Assembly: GCF_022024015.1 (NCBI RefSeq) | Contig: NZ_CP091786.1 | Span: forward strand, 620,001 to 684,000 | Direction of reading: 5' to 3' | Source of the DNA: Prevotella sp. E9-3 | GTDB lineage: Bacteria > Bacteroidota > Bacteroidia > Bacteroidales > Bacteroidaceae | Length of the DNA: 64,000 bases | Shown here: positions 1 through 11,350 of the stretch, piece after piece | How positions within the stretch are numbered: the first letter of the stretch is position 1 | Layout of the letters: each line of letters opens with the position of its first letter | The notes under the pieces: generated by a model | Seen by the model: the letters and a program-made list of their open reading frames with translations, nothing else | Databases searched by the model: none | Told to the model about the DNA's origin: nothing | Program-made: the position numbers and the translations under genes

Positions 1-143
1 AACATTAGTGCGTGCAAAGATATAAATTTTTCTTCAATTATGCAAATTAAATTATGCTGAAAGAATAATTTTGATAACATAATATGCATGAAACACAATA
101 ATGCCCCCTTATCTCTATTCATCATGTATAAAATGCATACAAA

Positions 144-181
144 AATAGTGAGAGCGCAAGAAGGTCTTGTCTCTCACTATT
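144..181 (-). terminator. Terminator of gpmI
   Basis: An 11-bp perfect stem (144-154 with 171-181) is followed, reading the minus strand, by a run of five T. It lies just after the gpmI stop codon. The rest of 1-204 is AT-rich and shows no gene. Confidence 0.75.
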
Positions 182-204
182 ATTTTATACTAAATTAAAC
201 GAGT

Positions 205-1725
205 TTAATCACAAATCAGGCACTCGCCGGTCATGTCCTTGGGCTGCTCCAGTCCCATGATGTGCAGGATAGAGGGAGCCACGTCGGCCAGACGACCGTC
301 CTTCACAGTAGCCGAGTTGTTGTCGGTAACATAGATGAAGGGTACGGGGTTCAGTGAGTGAGCAGTGTTGGGGGTGCCGTCGGGGTTAATGGCGTTGTCG
401 GCATTACCGTGGTCGGCAATGATGATAGCCTCATAGTCGTTGGCCTTGGCAGCCTCAATCACATCCTTCACACAGTTGTCAACAGCATGAACAGCCTTGG
501 CAATAGCGTTGTAAACACCCGTGTGGCCCACCATATCGCCATTGGCGAAGTTCACCACGATGAAGTCGTACTGCTGAGTGCCGATGGCGGCAACCAGCTT
601 GTCCTTCACCTCGTAGGCGCTCATCTCGGGCTTTAGGTCGTAGGTAGCCACCTTTGGAGAAGCAACGAGGATACGGTCTTCGTTCTCATAAGGAGCCTCG
701 CGACCACCGTTGAAGAAGAAGGTAACGTGAGCATACTTCTCGGTCTCGGCAGTGTGCAGCTGCTTCTTACCCTGCTGTGAGAGGTATTCGCCCAGAGTGT
801 TCTCTACATTCTCTTTGGGGAACAGAATGTGTACACCCTTGAAGTTGGCATCGTATGGAGTCATGCAGTAGTACTGCAGTCCGGGGATGGTCTTCATTCC
901 CTGCTCGGGCATATCCTGCTGAGTGAGCACCACGGTGAGCTCCTTGGCGCGGTCGTTGCGGAAGTTGATGAAGATGACCACATCGCCCTCTTCGATACAT
1001 CCGTTGACAGAAGCGTTGTGGATAGGCTTGATGAACTCGTCGGTCACGCCATCGGCGTAGCTCTCGTCCATAGCCTTTACCATATCGGTGGCCTGTTTGC
1101 CAGTGCCGTTTACTATCAGGTCGTAACCTTCCTTCACACGCTCCCAGCGCTTGTCACGGTCCATAGCGTAGAAACGGCCCACGATAGAAGCAATGGCTGC
1201 ATCGTTCTCGGCACATACCTTAGTAACCTGCTCGATGAAGCCCTTACCAGAGTGGGGGTCGGTGTCGCGACCGTCCATGAAGCAGTGAACGAAAGTCTGG
1301 TTCTTCAAACCATACTGCTTGCCCACTTCGATAAGTTTGAACAAGTGGTCGAGGCTTGAGTGTACGCCGCCGTCAGAGCAGAGACCCATGAGGTGCAGCT
1401 TCTTGTTGTTCTCTTTGGCATAGGTGTAGGCAGCCTTTACCTGAGGATTTTCTACGATAGAGCCGTCCTTGCAGGCACGGTTGATCTTTACCAGATCCTG
1501 ATAAACAATACGGCCGGCACCGATGTTCAGGTGGCCCACCTCAGAGTTACCCATCTGTCCGTCGGGCAGACCAACATCTTCGCCCGAAGCCTGGAGCTGT
1601 GAGTGTGCCGAAACGGCTGTCAGATAATCAAGATAAGGAGTAGGCGTATTGAAAATCACGTCGCCCTTGCCGTGCTGTCCGATTCCCCATCCGTCGAGAA
1701 TCATCAGTAATGCTTTCTTTGCCAT
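205..1725 (-). CDS. gpmI: 2,3-bisphosphoglycerate-independent phosphoglycerate mutase
   Basis: Cytosolic glycolytic enzyme that interconverts 3- and 2-phosphoglycerate using two Mn ions and a phosphoserine intermediate. The 506-residue length is normal for the family. The N-terminus carries the metal-binding DGWG motif (Asp11), the catalytic serine is Ser61 in [13 protein letters not shown], and a C-terminal HGNADN metal motif lies near residue 440. It is a single-gene unit with its own promoter (1767-1797) and terminator (144-181). No anomaly is visible. Confidence 0.97.
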   Translation of the reverse strand: MAKKALLMILDGWGIGQHGKGDVIFNTPTPYLDYLTAVSAHSQLQASGEDVGLPDGQMGNSEVGHLNIGAGRIVYQDLVKINRACKDGSIVENPQVKAAYTYAKENNKKLHLMGLCSDGGVHSSLDHLFKLIEVGKQYGLKNQTFVHCFMDGRDTDPHSGKGFIEQVTKVCAENDAAIASIVGRFYAMDRDKRWERVKEGYDLIVNGTGKQATDMVKAMDESYADGVTDEFIKPIHNASVNGCIEEGDVVIFINFRNDRAKELTVVLTQQDMPEQGMKTIPGLQYYCMTPYDANFKGVHILFPKENVENTLGEYLSQQGKKQLHTAETEKYAHVTFFFNGGREAPYENEDRILVASPKVATYDLKPEMSAYEVKDKLVAAIGTQQYDFIVVNFANGDMVGHTGVYNAIAKAVHAVDNCVKDVIEAAKANDYEAIIIADHGNADNAINPDGTPNTAHSLNPVPFIYVTDNNSATVKDGRLADVAPSILHIMGLEQPKDMTGECLICD

Positions 1726-1766
1726 AATAATCTATATTAAATATATGTATATTCTCTTTCAGAGCG

Positions 1767-1797
1767 CAAAATTACTATTTTTCAATGAGATGGCAAA
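1767..1797 (-). promoter_or_regulatory. Bacteroidota promoter of gpmI
   Basis: The minus strand reads TTTG (1797-1794), 19 bp, then TAATTTTG (1774-1767). This is a full match to the Bacteroidota sigma-ABfr consensus, with a plausible leader before the gpmI ATG at 1725. Confidence 0.8.
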
Positions 1798-1826
1798 ATA
1801 AAGTTTCTCTTTTGTGCTGAAATAAT

Positions 1827-1862
1827 CGGGGCGGCCCCACTCGTTTTGAGTAGGCCGCCCCG
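1827..1862 (-). terminator. GC-rich hairpin terminator after the small peptide gene
   Basis: A perfect 10-bp GC-only stem (1827-1836 with 1853-1862) has a smaller ACTC/GAGT stem in its loop. On the minus strand it is followed by an AT-rich stretch. It lies 20 bp after the stop of the 60-aa gene and probably ends the two-gene transcript from 5633. Confidence 0.7.
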
Positions 1863-1883
1863 GATCATGTATAGAGCGTGGAA

Positions 1884-2066
1884 TTAGAATTCGTCGTCCC
1901 AAATGCTGCCGCGAGAGGCGGCGTCTGAACCATTGCCTTCACCCATGGTCTCTGGATTCAGGTCTGCGCTGTTACCATCTCCTACGATAGAGTTTGCAAG
2001 AAGCGTATCGATTGTCTCTTCCCCAACGAACACTGATTGAGGTTGGATATATAATTTCTTTTTCAT
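1884..2066 (-). CDS. Small acidic-tailed peptide, 60 aa, unknown function
   Basis: A 60-residue protein that begins with a basic, aromatic MKKKLYIQPQ, has a hydrophobic IDTLLANSIVG centre, and ends in a glycine/serine-rich acidic tail finishing SRGSIWDDEF. From memory, Bacteroidales genomes contain many short proteins of this plan (basic start, a leucine-serine middle, and a DDE-type tail after an R-G or F/W residue), without known function. It lies 18 nt downstream of the 1182-aa secreted protein on the same strand and ahead of a terminator, so the two are probably cotranscribed. There is no signal peptide or obvious double-glycine cleavage site. A similar peptide heads the operon at 22226. 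A precursor or assembly peptide role is only a guess. Confidence 0.7.
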   Translation of the reverse strand: MKKKLYIQPQSVFVGEETIDTLLANSIVGDGNSADLNPETMGEGNGSDAASRGSIWDDEF

Positions 2067-2084
2067 AATTGTTCGAGTTTTTTG

Positions 2085-5000
2085 TTATTTCACAATTTTC
2101 TTTCCATTCACTACGTAGATGCCCTTGCCCATGTTCTCAACACGGCGTCCGTTCAGGTCGTAGATGATGCCTTCGTTCACCTTCATGGTCTTCTCGGAAA
2201 TGCCAGTGGTGTCACCGTCAAAGTCGATGAAAGCGATACGGGCTTCAGGAACGTTTGCGGGAATGGTGAAGTAAGCGCGCAGGCCCTTGATGCCACCAGA
2301 GGTGAGTTTCTTCACCTTTCCGTCGGTAGCCAGATAAGCTACGGTTCCATCAGTAGCCAGAGACTTATTGTAGATTTGTGCAACAAACTTGTAGTCACCC
2401 TCGCCGACGGTCTGTCCGTCGATGCTCTCTACAACCACATTCTCAAATACAGGATTTGTCACGACGTTTTCAGGCTTCACCAGGTAGGGCTTGCCGGCTT
2501 CTAATGAAGAAGCCTCGGAGAAGCTGATCACGTTATTTTCAGCGCTCTTGAATTCCATTACTGTCCATCCCTCAGGAATTTCTGCATTGAAAGGAACAGA
2601 GAAGGTGTTCCAGTACAAGTTGCTCAGGGTACGGGTGAGGGTAACGTTGGCCAAAGGATCTGCAACAGCCTTTGACTCTGCAGCTTCATCTATAGTAATA
2701 TCAGCAGCCTGGTTGTCTTTAACTAATGAAACGCCAGTCATCCAGGTATTACCATCATTTTCAAGATTTGCTACATAGTTACCAGCTGCGCCAGTCTTTA
2801 TACGTATTGTTACAGTTTTCCAATTATCCTTAGATTTGTTATATCCTAAGTTAACTTTTGCCAATCCCTCTGAATTTTCATTGAGAATTGAAACGTTCAT
2901 AGCATTGTTAGAATTAGCTTCATGAGAGCGGAAGGCCATTGTAAACTTATAGATTGTATTCTCGGCTAACGGCATAGTGTAGAATCCTGTGTCGCCATAT
3001 TTCAGTGAACCAGGCTGGTTGTAGTATGCTGTAGCGTAGTCGCCTTCGAGGCCGGTCTGCTGCTGTCCCCATCCGTTAGTGCGTGTCCAGCCAGTCAAAT
3101 TTTCAGCGAAGTTCCCGTTATAGATAGCGTCCACGTCACCATCGTTGGCTGTCCAGATTGCGTTGGTGAGTGAAGAGGTTACTTCTGCAATTGTAGTCCT
3201 TAAGTTGGTCTTTTGGGCTTCTTGGTCGATAGCTTTAGCGGCAGCAAGAGCCTCTATGGCAGCTACGTTGCTGTAGGGAGCGTACTGACCGTTCTCGAAT
3301 CCAAGTTCTTTACCCTCTGCCGAAGTGATGGCATCATTCAAAGCATCGTAATCTTCAGAGGTAGAAGCGTATGCATCTGCATTGAATGAAAGCTGTACAA
3401 GGCGGAAATCGGAAACTGAGAACCATTCGTGAATTGGCTCTGCAGTTGCAGTCACCAAGATTGTGGCACCAGTTCCATCGGTTGTAAATTCAACGGAGGC
3501 ATCGCCCCAACCACGGTCAAAGACATTACCCGTGCTTCCGACATGAGGAAGTTCAACACTTTTGCCACAGATAGACATTGTGAGACTCGTGTTTGTTGCG
3601 GAACGGCCTTTAGCTGTTAACAAATAGTTACCTGCGGGAAGCAGAATGTTTTGTTCCATTGTGGTAGTCCAAGATGTTCCCCCCCAGTTACCTCCATCAA
3701 AATACGAGTGTGTATTTGTTCCGTCAGCATCTGTCCAAGGCTCATTGTTGCGAGGATTGTTCTTATTGCCAGTCCAAGTCCATCCGTCATTGTTTCCTGG
3801 ATTGTTGGCATTAGTTATGCTGCTGGTCATGTTGACTGCTCCATTGACTCCCTCTGCAAGAGCATGGCTCTCATAGTAAGCACGCAGAGCGGCTGTCTGG
3901 CTGGCAGTCTTTGTAGCTGCATCAGCTGCGCTTGTTGCAGTGACGTTAGCAGCAGGCTTCTTCTCAGCATCGGCGTATTTCAAAGTTCCTGTAGCGGTAA
4001 TCATGTCGTTGATGCTAACCAATGCATTGTACGAAGAGGCAGCTGCAATTAAAGTAGTTGTAGCATTCTGAATAGCTTCGGCTGCAGCGTTATAACCATC
4101 AACAGTAGTTGGTTCGGCTTTGCCTAACTCTGAGTTGAGGGCGGTCAATTCTTCGCCAGTAACATTGGGATTGTTTGTCTTTGCCTCCCCGGCTGCTAAG
4201 ACTGCATTGTCGTAAGCTTCTTTAGCACCAGCAAGGAAACTCTTGTAATTGAGCTTTAAATGGCTTGCATAAATAGCTGGAGTGTTATCAGCGCCTATAT
4301 TGTTATTTCCTGTTCCATAACCAAGACTGATGGTAACAGGTGATGCTTCATTCAGAGTTACTGTAATGCTATGGTTAGTCCAACTGCTTTTTCCATTCAT
4401 CCATTCTGTCTTAGTGTCAGTGTATCTCGTGTCACCTACTTGTACATAAAACAAGTTGTTGTAGGAAGCTTTGGTTGTTGCCCCATTCACATTTTCTACA
4501 TCGAATGTAAAAGTATAAACACCAGCAGGCATTGGGTCTGTTGTTTGATTGAATGAAGCATAGTTAGTGCTCCAACGGCACTCAAAGCCAAATGCATATT
4601 CTGAAGTTAAATGTGTTTCATCTGCTGTAGGAGCTGCAAAACGAACCATTTGACTTCCGCCTATCTGATAAGATCCAAAATCTTTAAATTGCGAAGATAC
4701 ATAAGCTGTCCAGTCGCTTGTGGATGACATATCTGCGTTTGTCAAGAAAATTTCAGTTACGTCACCTGCTGCGGACATGGCCAATTCAGTTGCAGTATTT
4801 AATGTGGCAGCTGCGGCATTTACTTGATCTTGAGTAGCATTTTCATTATCAAATACAGTTTGAGCATCAGCGATTGCTGCTGCCAGCTCGCTGTTGTTCA
4901 AAGTCTCATTAGCTTTTGTTGCAGCGGTGATGGCTGTTTCAAGAACGTCTTTTACAACACTGGCTGTGAATTCTATTTTAACGCCGTCAATAAAGATATG

Positions 5001-5633
5001 GGGATTTGCACCTGAACCACTGCCTGTTGACTGATAGCCTACACGAATCTGACCAGGAGTGTCCTCAGTTAGTGTAAAGGTAACGGCTTGGTTGCTCCAT
5101 TGCCCTACTGCCGGGTTGATAGCAACGGTACGGTTTGTACCACTGTTGGGGAAGAAACCTGTATAAGTGGTATTTGCCTGTGTACCGCTCTGATTGTAGA
5201 TAGGAACAGTGATGGTATATTTACCTGCAGCAAGAGTAACATTCTGATAATAGTAACCACCGAGCCCCCAAACAGCAAAGAAACCTAAACAATTGCCTGT
5301 GGCTTCTCCTGATGGATTCGTGGCAGGTGCTGCTTTGTTGTTTCCTTGGAGCTGATAGCTAGATCCGTATGCAAACACAGCGCCACCCATACCTGAATTG
5401 GGATAGCTTTTATTAGAATTGTCACCATTTGTTACTACTGATGTCCAACCATCTACTGATTGAAAACCATAGGGCGTACCGTCCTTGCCATAACCTTTTA
5501 GATTAGAATTAATAGGAGTACTTTTTTCGAAATCTGCATTTGTCAGATACGTGCTCGTTACATCTGTCTGAGCCCACGTTTGACTTGCTCCTAGTAAGGC
5601 AAACGCCGTAATTAGTAGTTTAATTCTTTTCAT
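2085..5633 (-). CDS. Large secreted protein with carbohydrate-binding-like and FIVAR-like segments
   Basis: 1182 residues with a clear signal peptide ending TWAQ (about residue 22). Three beta-rich segments look like jelly-roll or CBM-type domains: about 24-225, 290-455 (both opening with a YLTNADF / FLTNADM phrase) and 835-980. They alternate with alanine-rich helical stretches near 235-290 and 470-540 that resemble FIVAR modules. The protein ends with YDLNGRRVENMGKGIYVVNG then KKIVK, the short C-terminal tail seen on many exported Prevotella proteins and also on the 3148-aa protein here. No catalytic motif was recognised. An adhesin or glycan-binding surface protein is the best guess. No clear TAnnTTTG box was found upstream. 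Confidence 0.8.
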   Translation of the reverse strand: MKRIKLLITAFALLGASQTWAQTDVTSTYLTNADFEKSTPINSNLKGYGKDGTPYGFQSVDGWTSVVTNGDNSNKSYPNSGMGGAVFAYGSSYQLQGNNKAAPATNPSGEATGNCLGFFAVWGLGGYYYQNVTLAAGKYTITVPIYNQSGTQANTTYTGFFPNSGTNRTVAINPAVGQWSNQAVTFTLTEDTPGQIRVGYQSTGSGSGANPHIFIDGVKIEFTASVVKDVLETAITAATKANETLNNSELAAAIADAQTVFDNENATQDQVNAAAATLNTATELAMSAAGDVTEIFLTNADMSSTSDWTAYVSSQFKDFGSYQIGGSQMVRFAAPTADETHLTSEYAFGFECRWSTNYASFNQTTDPMPAGVYTFTFDVENVNGATTKASYNNLFYVQVGDTRYTDTKTEWMNGKSSWTNHSITVTLNEASPVTISLGYGTGNNNIGADNTPAIYASHLKLNYKSFLAGAKEAYDNAVLAAGEAKTNNPNVTGEELTALNSELGKAEPTTVDGYNAAAEAIQNATTTLIAAASSYNALVSINDMITATGTLKYADAEKKPAANVTATSAADAATKTASQTAALRAYYESHALAEGVNGAVNMTSSITNANNPGNNDGWTWTGNKNNPRNNEPWTDADGTNTHSYFDGGNWGGTSWTTTMEQNILLPAGNYLLTAKGRSATNTSLTMSICGKSVELPHVGSTGNVFDRGWGDASVEFTTDGTGATILVTATAEPIHEWFSVSDFRLVQLSFNADAYASTSEDYDALNDAITSAEGKELGFENGQYAPYSNVAAIEALAAAKAIDQEAQKTNLRTTIAEVTSSLTNAIWTANDGDVDAIYNGNFAENLTGWTRTNGWGQQQTGLEGDYATAYYNQPGSLKYGDTGFYTMPLAENTIYKFTMAFRSHEANSNNAMNVSILNENSEGLAKVNLGYNKSKDNWKTVTIRIKTGAAGNYVANLENDGNTWMTGVSLVKDNQAADITIDEAAESKAVADPLANVTLTRTLSNLYWNTFSVPFNAEIPEGWTVMEFKSAENNVISFSEASSLEAGKPYLVKPENVVTNPVFENVVVESIDGQTVGEGDYKFVAQIYNKSLATDGTVAYLATDGKVKKLTSGGIKGLRAYFTIPANVPEARIAFIDFDGDTTGISEKTMKVNEGIIYDLNGRRVENMGKGIYVVNGKKIVK

Positions 5634-6251
5634 AATGTTAATTGTTAGTTTATATAATGTTCGTTTATTTATTCATTCTCTTTCTTCTCTTTCAGTAGTT
5701 TCCAAACGGCTTTGACACCGTTGTGTAATGTTCACGCTAATCGCTTGATATATCTGAGATTAGTTCTTCTTGAGCTGTTTACGCTCACACTTTTAATTTA
5801 CAAAAATAGAAAAAATAAAATTATGTTAATAGGAATATTAAGACTTGTTATAGAAAATCATACACTTTTTAATGTATTTAACGCAAGTGCAGCATTTGTA
5901 TTCTTTGGCTTCAACCTTCAGTGGCTTCTTTCTTACCTAAAGAAAATACTCCGTACTTTCAGTATTATTTCTTGTCAGATTCTCCTTTTTTTCCATCTTT
6001 TTGCCTTTTGCTTTTTCCTTCTTTTTTTTCGAAAATCAAGACAAATAAAATTCTCAATCTAGAACAATCGCCCCTTGGTTTTGGCCCTCATTTATGTGCT
6101 CTCCCTCCATCGTTTGGAGAGAGAAATTACCGATTTTGCTGCTTTTTTCCTACTTTTTCATGGTAAAACGCATATTTTTGCGCATTTTCTCTTGATAGGA
6201 TGGAATTGTTTTGATGTTGTGGTGAAGTAGCTCTTGTTTTTCACCATAACC

Positions 6252-6390
6252 GAACTTCCGCTATACTGCAACTGAATGGTAGTTATACTGCAACTGAATG
6301 GTAGTTGTTTTGTAACTGAATGGTAGTTGTTTTGTAACTGAATAGTAGTTGCATTGCAATTGAGCGGCAGTTGTAGTATAGCAGAAGTTC
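6252..6390. repeat. Five-unit 22-bp tandem array flanked by 23-bp inverted repeats
   Basis: Five 22-bp units begin at 6264, 6286, 6308, 6330 and 6352, with consensus close to TTTTGTAACTGAATGGTAG plus TTG. Each unit has a CAACT...AGTTG-type self-complementary core (G/A variants). The array sits between imperfect 23-bp inverted repeats at 6252-6274 and 6368-6390 (two mismatches). The fifth unit is the most diverged. No open frame uses it. Confidence 0.85.
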
Positions 6391-6651
6391 TTATGCGGGT
6401 GTATGTCAGAAGAATGTTGATATTGTTACAACTGTTTGATATTCAGAAGGTTCTGAAATTTGGTATAACTCGTCAAAACTCGCATATTTCGCCCCACTTT
6501 CCGTTTGGTGAATTTGGCGCGAGTTATGGGCCCGATTAAGCATGTAGAAAAGGGGTAAAATTGGTCTATTTTTTAACCATTATCTCAAAGGCTCAAAGTC
6601 CACCAGTAAAACCCTGTGACAACTTCGTCTTGTAAGTCGGAAATAAGCGAT

Positions 6652-6682
6652 TGTCATTTTGTCTGTCTTTTCTGTCGTTTTG
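6652..6682 (+). promoter_or_regulatory. Paired TGTC-TTTTG motifs upstream of clpB
   Basis: TGTCATTTTG (6652-6661) and TGTCGTTTTG (6673-6682) are direct near-copies with starts 21 bp apart, about two helical turns, roughly 75 bp before the clpB start. No TAnnTTTG box is seen here, so they may be alternative promoter elements or a stress-regulator site. This is inference only. Confidence 0.3.
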
Positions 6683-6756
6683 GCAGTCGAAATGCTGTGG
6701 GCATGCTTTTTGAACGCCTGTTAGCAGAATAAATCAAAAATAGAAAGGAGACGATT

Positions 6757-9288
<2,532 letters not shown>

Positions 9289-9303
9289 TAAATGATTACT
9301 GAT

Positions 9304-9345
9304 AAAAAATACCTGACTGGCATCGGCCAATCAGGTATTTTTTTT
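9304..9345 (+). terminator. Terminator of clpB
   Basis: AAAATACCTGA pairs with TCAGGTATTTT across a short loop and is followed by a run of eight T. It lies just downstream of the clpB stop. Confidence 0.85.
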
Positions 9346-9377
9346 CGACCTGCACGGTCGAAATTGTTTAGGAATAT

Positions 9378-9407
9378 TTTGTTATTCGGTATTTTTCATT
9401 ACCTTTG
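9378..9407 (+). promoter_or_regulatory. Bacteroidota promoter of the barrel-protein gene
   Basis: TTTG (9378-9381), 18 bp, then TACCTTTG (9400-9407). This is a full -33/-7 match about 95 bp before the ATG at 9505. Confidence 0.75.
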
Positions 9408-9504
9408 CAATCACTATACTAGTGCACGAGAGTGGTCACTCCACTTTCATCTTCTTTTCTGTAAATAGTTATCTAATAGTTTTACTAATATTAATAAAGC
9501 AACT

Positions 9505-10209
9505 ATGAAAAAGTTTATTTTGATGGCCTTGCTTGCCACCTTTGGCAGCGTGGCACACACCATGGCACAAGGCAACATTGTGAGATCAAAGAGCCGTTTG
9601 GTGGTGGTTCAAGAGAGAGAAAAAGGTCCGCGCACATTTATGTGGACTGCACGGTTAGGCGCCTCATTGGATAGCCACAACAGTAGTGATCTGGGCAGTG
9701 ACCTCGGTTTCTACGGAGGTTTTGGCTTTACTCATTATGTAGGAGGTACTACGAGCGAAGGACTGTTCTGGGGTATTGAGGCACAGGGAATTTCGAATAA
9801 TGCTGTGCTGAAACCAGCGTCTGACAAATCGAATTTCAACTTCGGTATCGTTGGTCAGCCGCGTATCGGCTATAAGTTCCCCGTCGGTGAGAAAATGGCG
9901 ATAGCTCCTTATGTTGGAGGCTTTGTAGGAGTTATGTTGGAAGGTGATAGTCAGGAGTGGGATGGTCGTCCGTATGATAATGGCTCCTCTTATACATATT
10001 ATACAAGGGTGAAATATAAGGCTGGTGAAGAAGTGGCCTATGGCGCTACCTTTGGTATCGACTTTTTCCTTACGAAGAGTTTCTTCCTGAATCTTGAGCT
10101 AAAGAAAAGCTTCGCCGAAGATGCTTATATAAGAGAAATGTATCCTTACAATAACAAGGAAACGTTCTCTCTGACAAAGTTGAATTTTGGTATTGGATTC
10201 CAATTCTAA
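9505..10209 (+). CDS. Outer-membrane beta-barrel protein
   Basis: 234 residues with a signal peptide ending at TMAQ (about residue 21). The rest alternates aromatic and glycine-rich strands (GFYGGFGFTHYVGG, FWGIEAQG, YKFPVGEKMAIAPYVGGFVG) and ends in an aromatic GIGFQF, the usual C-terminal signature of a BAM-inserted barrel. It looks like a small 8-10-strand OmpX/PorT-like barrel, a common Bacteroidales outer-membrane protein. The gene begins a two-gene unit with the 169-aa secreted protein 44 bp downstream. The substrate or partner cannot be read from the sequence. Confidence 0.8.
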   Translation: MKKFILMALLATFGSVAHTMAQGNIVRSKSRLVVVQEREKGPRTFMWTARLGASLDSHNSSDLGSDLGFYGGFGFTHYVGGTTSEGLFWGIEAQGISNNAVLKPASDKSNFNFGIVGQPRIGYKFPVGEKMAIAPYVGGFVGVMLEGDSQEWDGRPYDNGSSYTYYTRVKYKAGEEVAYGATFGIDFFLTKSFFLNLELKKSFAEDAYIREMYPYNNKETFSLTKLNFGIGFQF

Positions 10210-10253
10210 TAAATGAATAATTATTTTCAATTCTAACAAAAAAACAAACGCTT

Positions 10254-10763
10254 ATGAAAAAGATTATGCTTACCGCTCTGTTTGGAGCAATGTTTGTGAT
10301 GGGCGCTTCAGCCCAGAAAGTCAACCAAGTGCAGTATCAGGAGACAGAGGCCAACCTGTTGGGTGTAACGGCCAATGCTGCTGTGAGACCGTTGACCGTG
10401 GAGTTGAAAATTAAGAGTCAACAACGCGTAAGAGAGGTGGTGAAAATACCGCGTACTATTGCCCTCTTTGCCATGAAAGGCGATCCAGCTAACTGGCGCA
10501 GCTATGCTGTCTATGAGGTGTCGCGCCGTCAGAACTGCGATATGCTGGTAGCTGCTACGTTCAACATTAAATATGACGAGGTGGCCGGCGACAAGGAGGT
10601 AGAGGTAGAAGTGGTAGGCTATCCCGCTGACTTCGCCAACTGGAAGACAGCTACCGATGCAGACCTTGAATGGATTCGTAAGGGCGTCTATACGACATCT
10701 GATCGCACAGCCATTTCCGCTGCTGTAAGAACAGAGGTTGAAGACAACGTGAAGAAGCGTTAG
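10254..10763 (+). CDS. Secreted protein of unknown function, 169 aa
   Basis: A 20-residue signal peptide ends ASAQK. The mature part of about 150 residues is mixed alpha/beta and contains an RRQNCDMLVAATFN phrase around a single cysteine. The pattern (a described small-molecule-like core, a DM.VAATFN.K strand and a hydrophobic VVGYPADFANW region) resembles small periplasmic proteins of Bacteroidales with no assigned role, but I do not recognise a named domain. It follows the barrel protein by 44 bp and is probably its operon partner; a strong terminator follows at 10826-10867. Confidence 0.7.
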   Translation: MKKIMLTALFGAMFVMGASAQKVNQVQYQETEANLLGVTANAAVRPLTVELKIKSQQRVREVVKIPRTIALFAMKGDPANWRSYAVYEVSRRQNCDMLVAATFNIKYDEVAGDKEVEVEVVGYPADFANWKTATDADLEWIRKGVYTTSDRTAISAAVRTEVEDNVKKR

Positions 10764-10825
10764 GACTAACTCAACGTCCTGTAGTAAGTTATGACTATAA
10801 ATAGATTGTAGGACGTTACGAATAG

Positions 10826-10867
10826 AGTAGGAGGAAAACAACTTGGTTTTCCTCCTACTTGTTTTTT
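10826..10867 (+). terminator. Terminator after the 169-aa gene
   Basis: AGTAGGAGGAAAAC pairs with GTTTTCCTCCTACT over a short loop, and a T-rich run follows. Confidence 0.85.
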
Positions 10868-10950
10868 ATATGGATACCTATTCGGGCTTTGTTCTCTTTC
10901 GCATGGGGTACAGACGGACCTTGGACAAGGACGGTCGGATGGAGTATTTG

Positions 10951-11009
10951 GATATAAAAAACTTCTTTCCAATCAGTATGTGATTTATATACTTGTTTGG
11001 AAAGAAGTT
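10951..11009 (-). terminator. Terminator left behind by the decayed minus-strand gene
   Basis: A perfect 13-bp stem (10960-10972 with 10997-11009) is followed on the minus strand by TTTTTTATATCC. It lies 20 bp past the stop codon of the gene remnant at 11030. Confidence 0.75.
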
Positions 11010-11029
11010 CTATTGGTTTGAAATATATT

Positions 11030-11130
11030 TTAGTTGTATTTCAGAATCTGACCGGGACGCAGACGGACTGTCTTGCTGCCCGGTGCTTCATTCCTGTCAG
11101 AGTACACCATCGAAATAGGATAAGCTTATT
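11030..11130 (-). pseudogene. C-terminal remnant matching the M23/LysM peptidase tail
   Basis: On the minus strand this reads AYPISMVYSDRNEAPG and then SKTVRLRPGQILKYN plus stop. The last 15 residues are identical to the end of the M23/LysM peptidase encoded at 22449-23390, and the DNA agrees with only a few third-position changes. Upstream the frame closes with a stop near 11130, and no start or catalytic part exists. It keeps its terminator. Either a related gene was deleted to its last 30 codons, or the tail was copied. Confidence 0.65.
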
Positions 11131-11203
11131 TAGTAAATACATCAAATATGAAAAAAGCATTCATCGTGATAAAAAATAAAACCGCGAAACGAATGCCGAG
11201 AGA

Positions 11204-11297
11204 AAAACATCTGCTCCCATCTGCTTCCATCTGCTCACGTGACAACTTGTTGATATTCAGCGCGGTAACAGATGGATGCAGGTGAAGCAGATGTTTT
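11204..11297. repeat. Large imperfect inverted repeat (30-bp arms)
   Basis: Arms at 11204-11233 and 11269-11297 both contain CATCTGCTT/AAGCAGATG-type steps and end in AAAAC/GTTTT. They pair with one gap and about two mismatches around a 35-nt loop. The arm itself contains three near-repeats of CATCTGCT. The outline suggests a REP- or MITE-like palindromic element. Confidence 0.65.
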
Positions 11298-11350
11298 GAA
11301 AACTTTTTGATAGGTGGATTCTAGACACTGGGAATCCGCCTTTCTCATCG

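Larger units (their letters stand above)
5634..6756. other. 1.1-kb non-coding gap between divergent genes
   Basis: No convincing gene. The first part should hold the leader and promoter of the 1182-aa gene. A long pyrimidine-rich stretch (about 5930-6040) gives spurious open frames. The 22-bp repeat array with flanking inverted repeats lies at 6252-6390, and the part next to clpB has paired TGTC...TTTTG motifs (6652-6682). An AACTCGC/GCGAGTT inverted repeat lies near 6475-6535. Confidence 0.7.

Noticed and set aside
358..1602. Long plus-strand open frames opposite gpmI
   Set aside because: They are antisense shadows of a clearly conserved gene, with repetitive His/Val/Leu composition and no promoter or domain.
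5712..6166. Two overlapping plus-strand frames in the gap before clpB
   Set aside because: They arise from pyrimidine-rich DNA (poly-Phe/Leu/Ser), have no ribosome-binding site or conserved motif, and overlap each other.
6264..6373. Could the 22-bp array be a CRISPR?
   Set aside because: Units are directly adjacent with no unique spacers, and there are no cas genes in the window.
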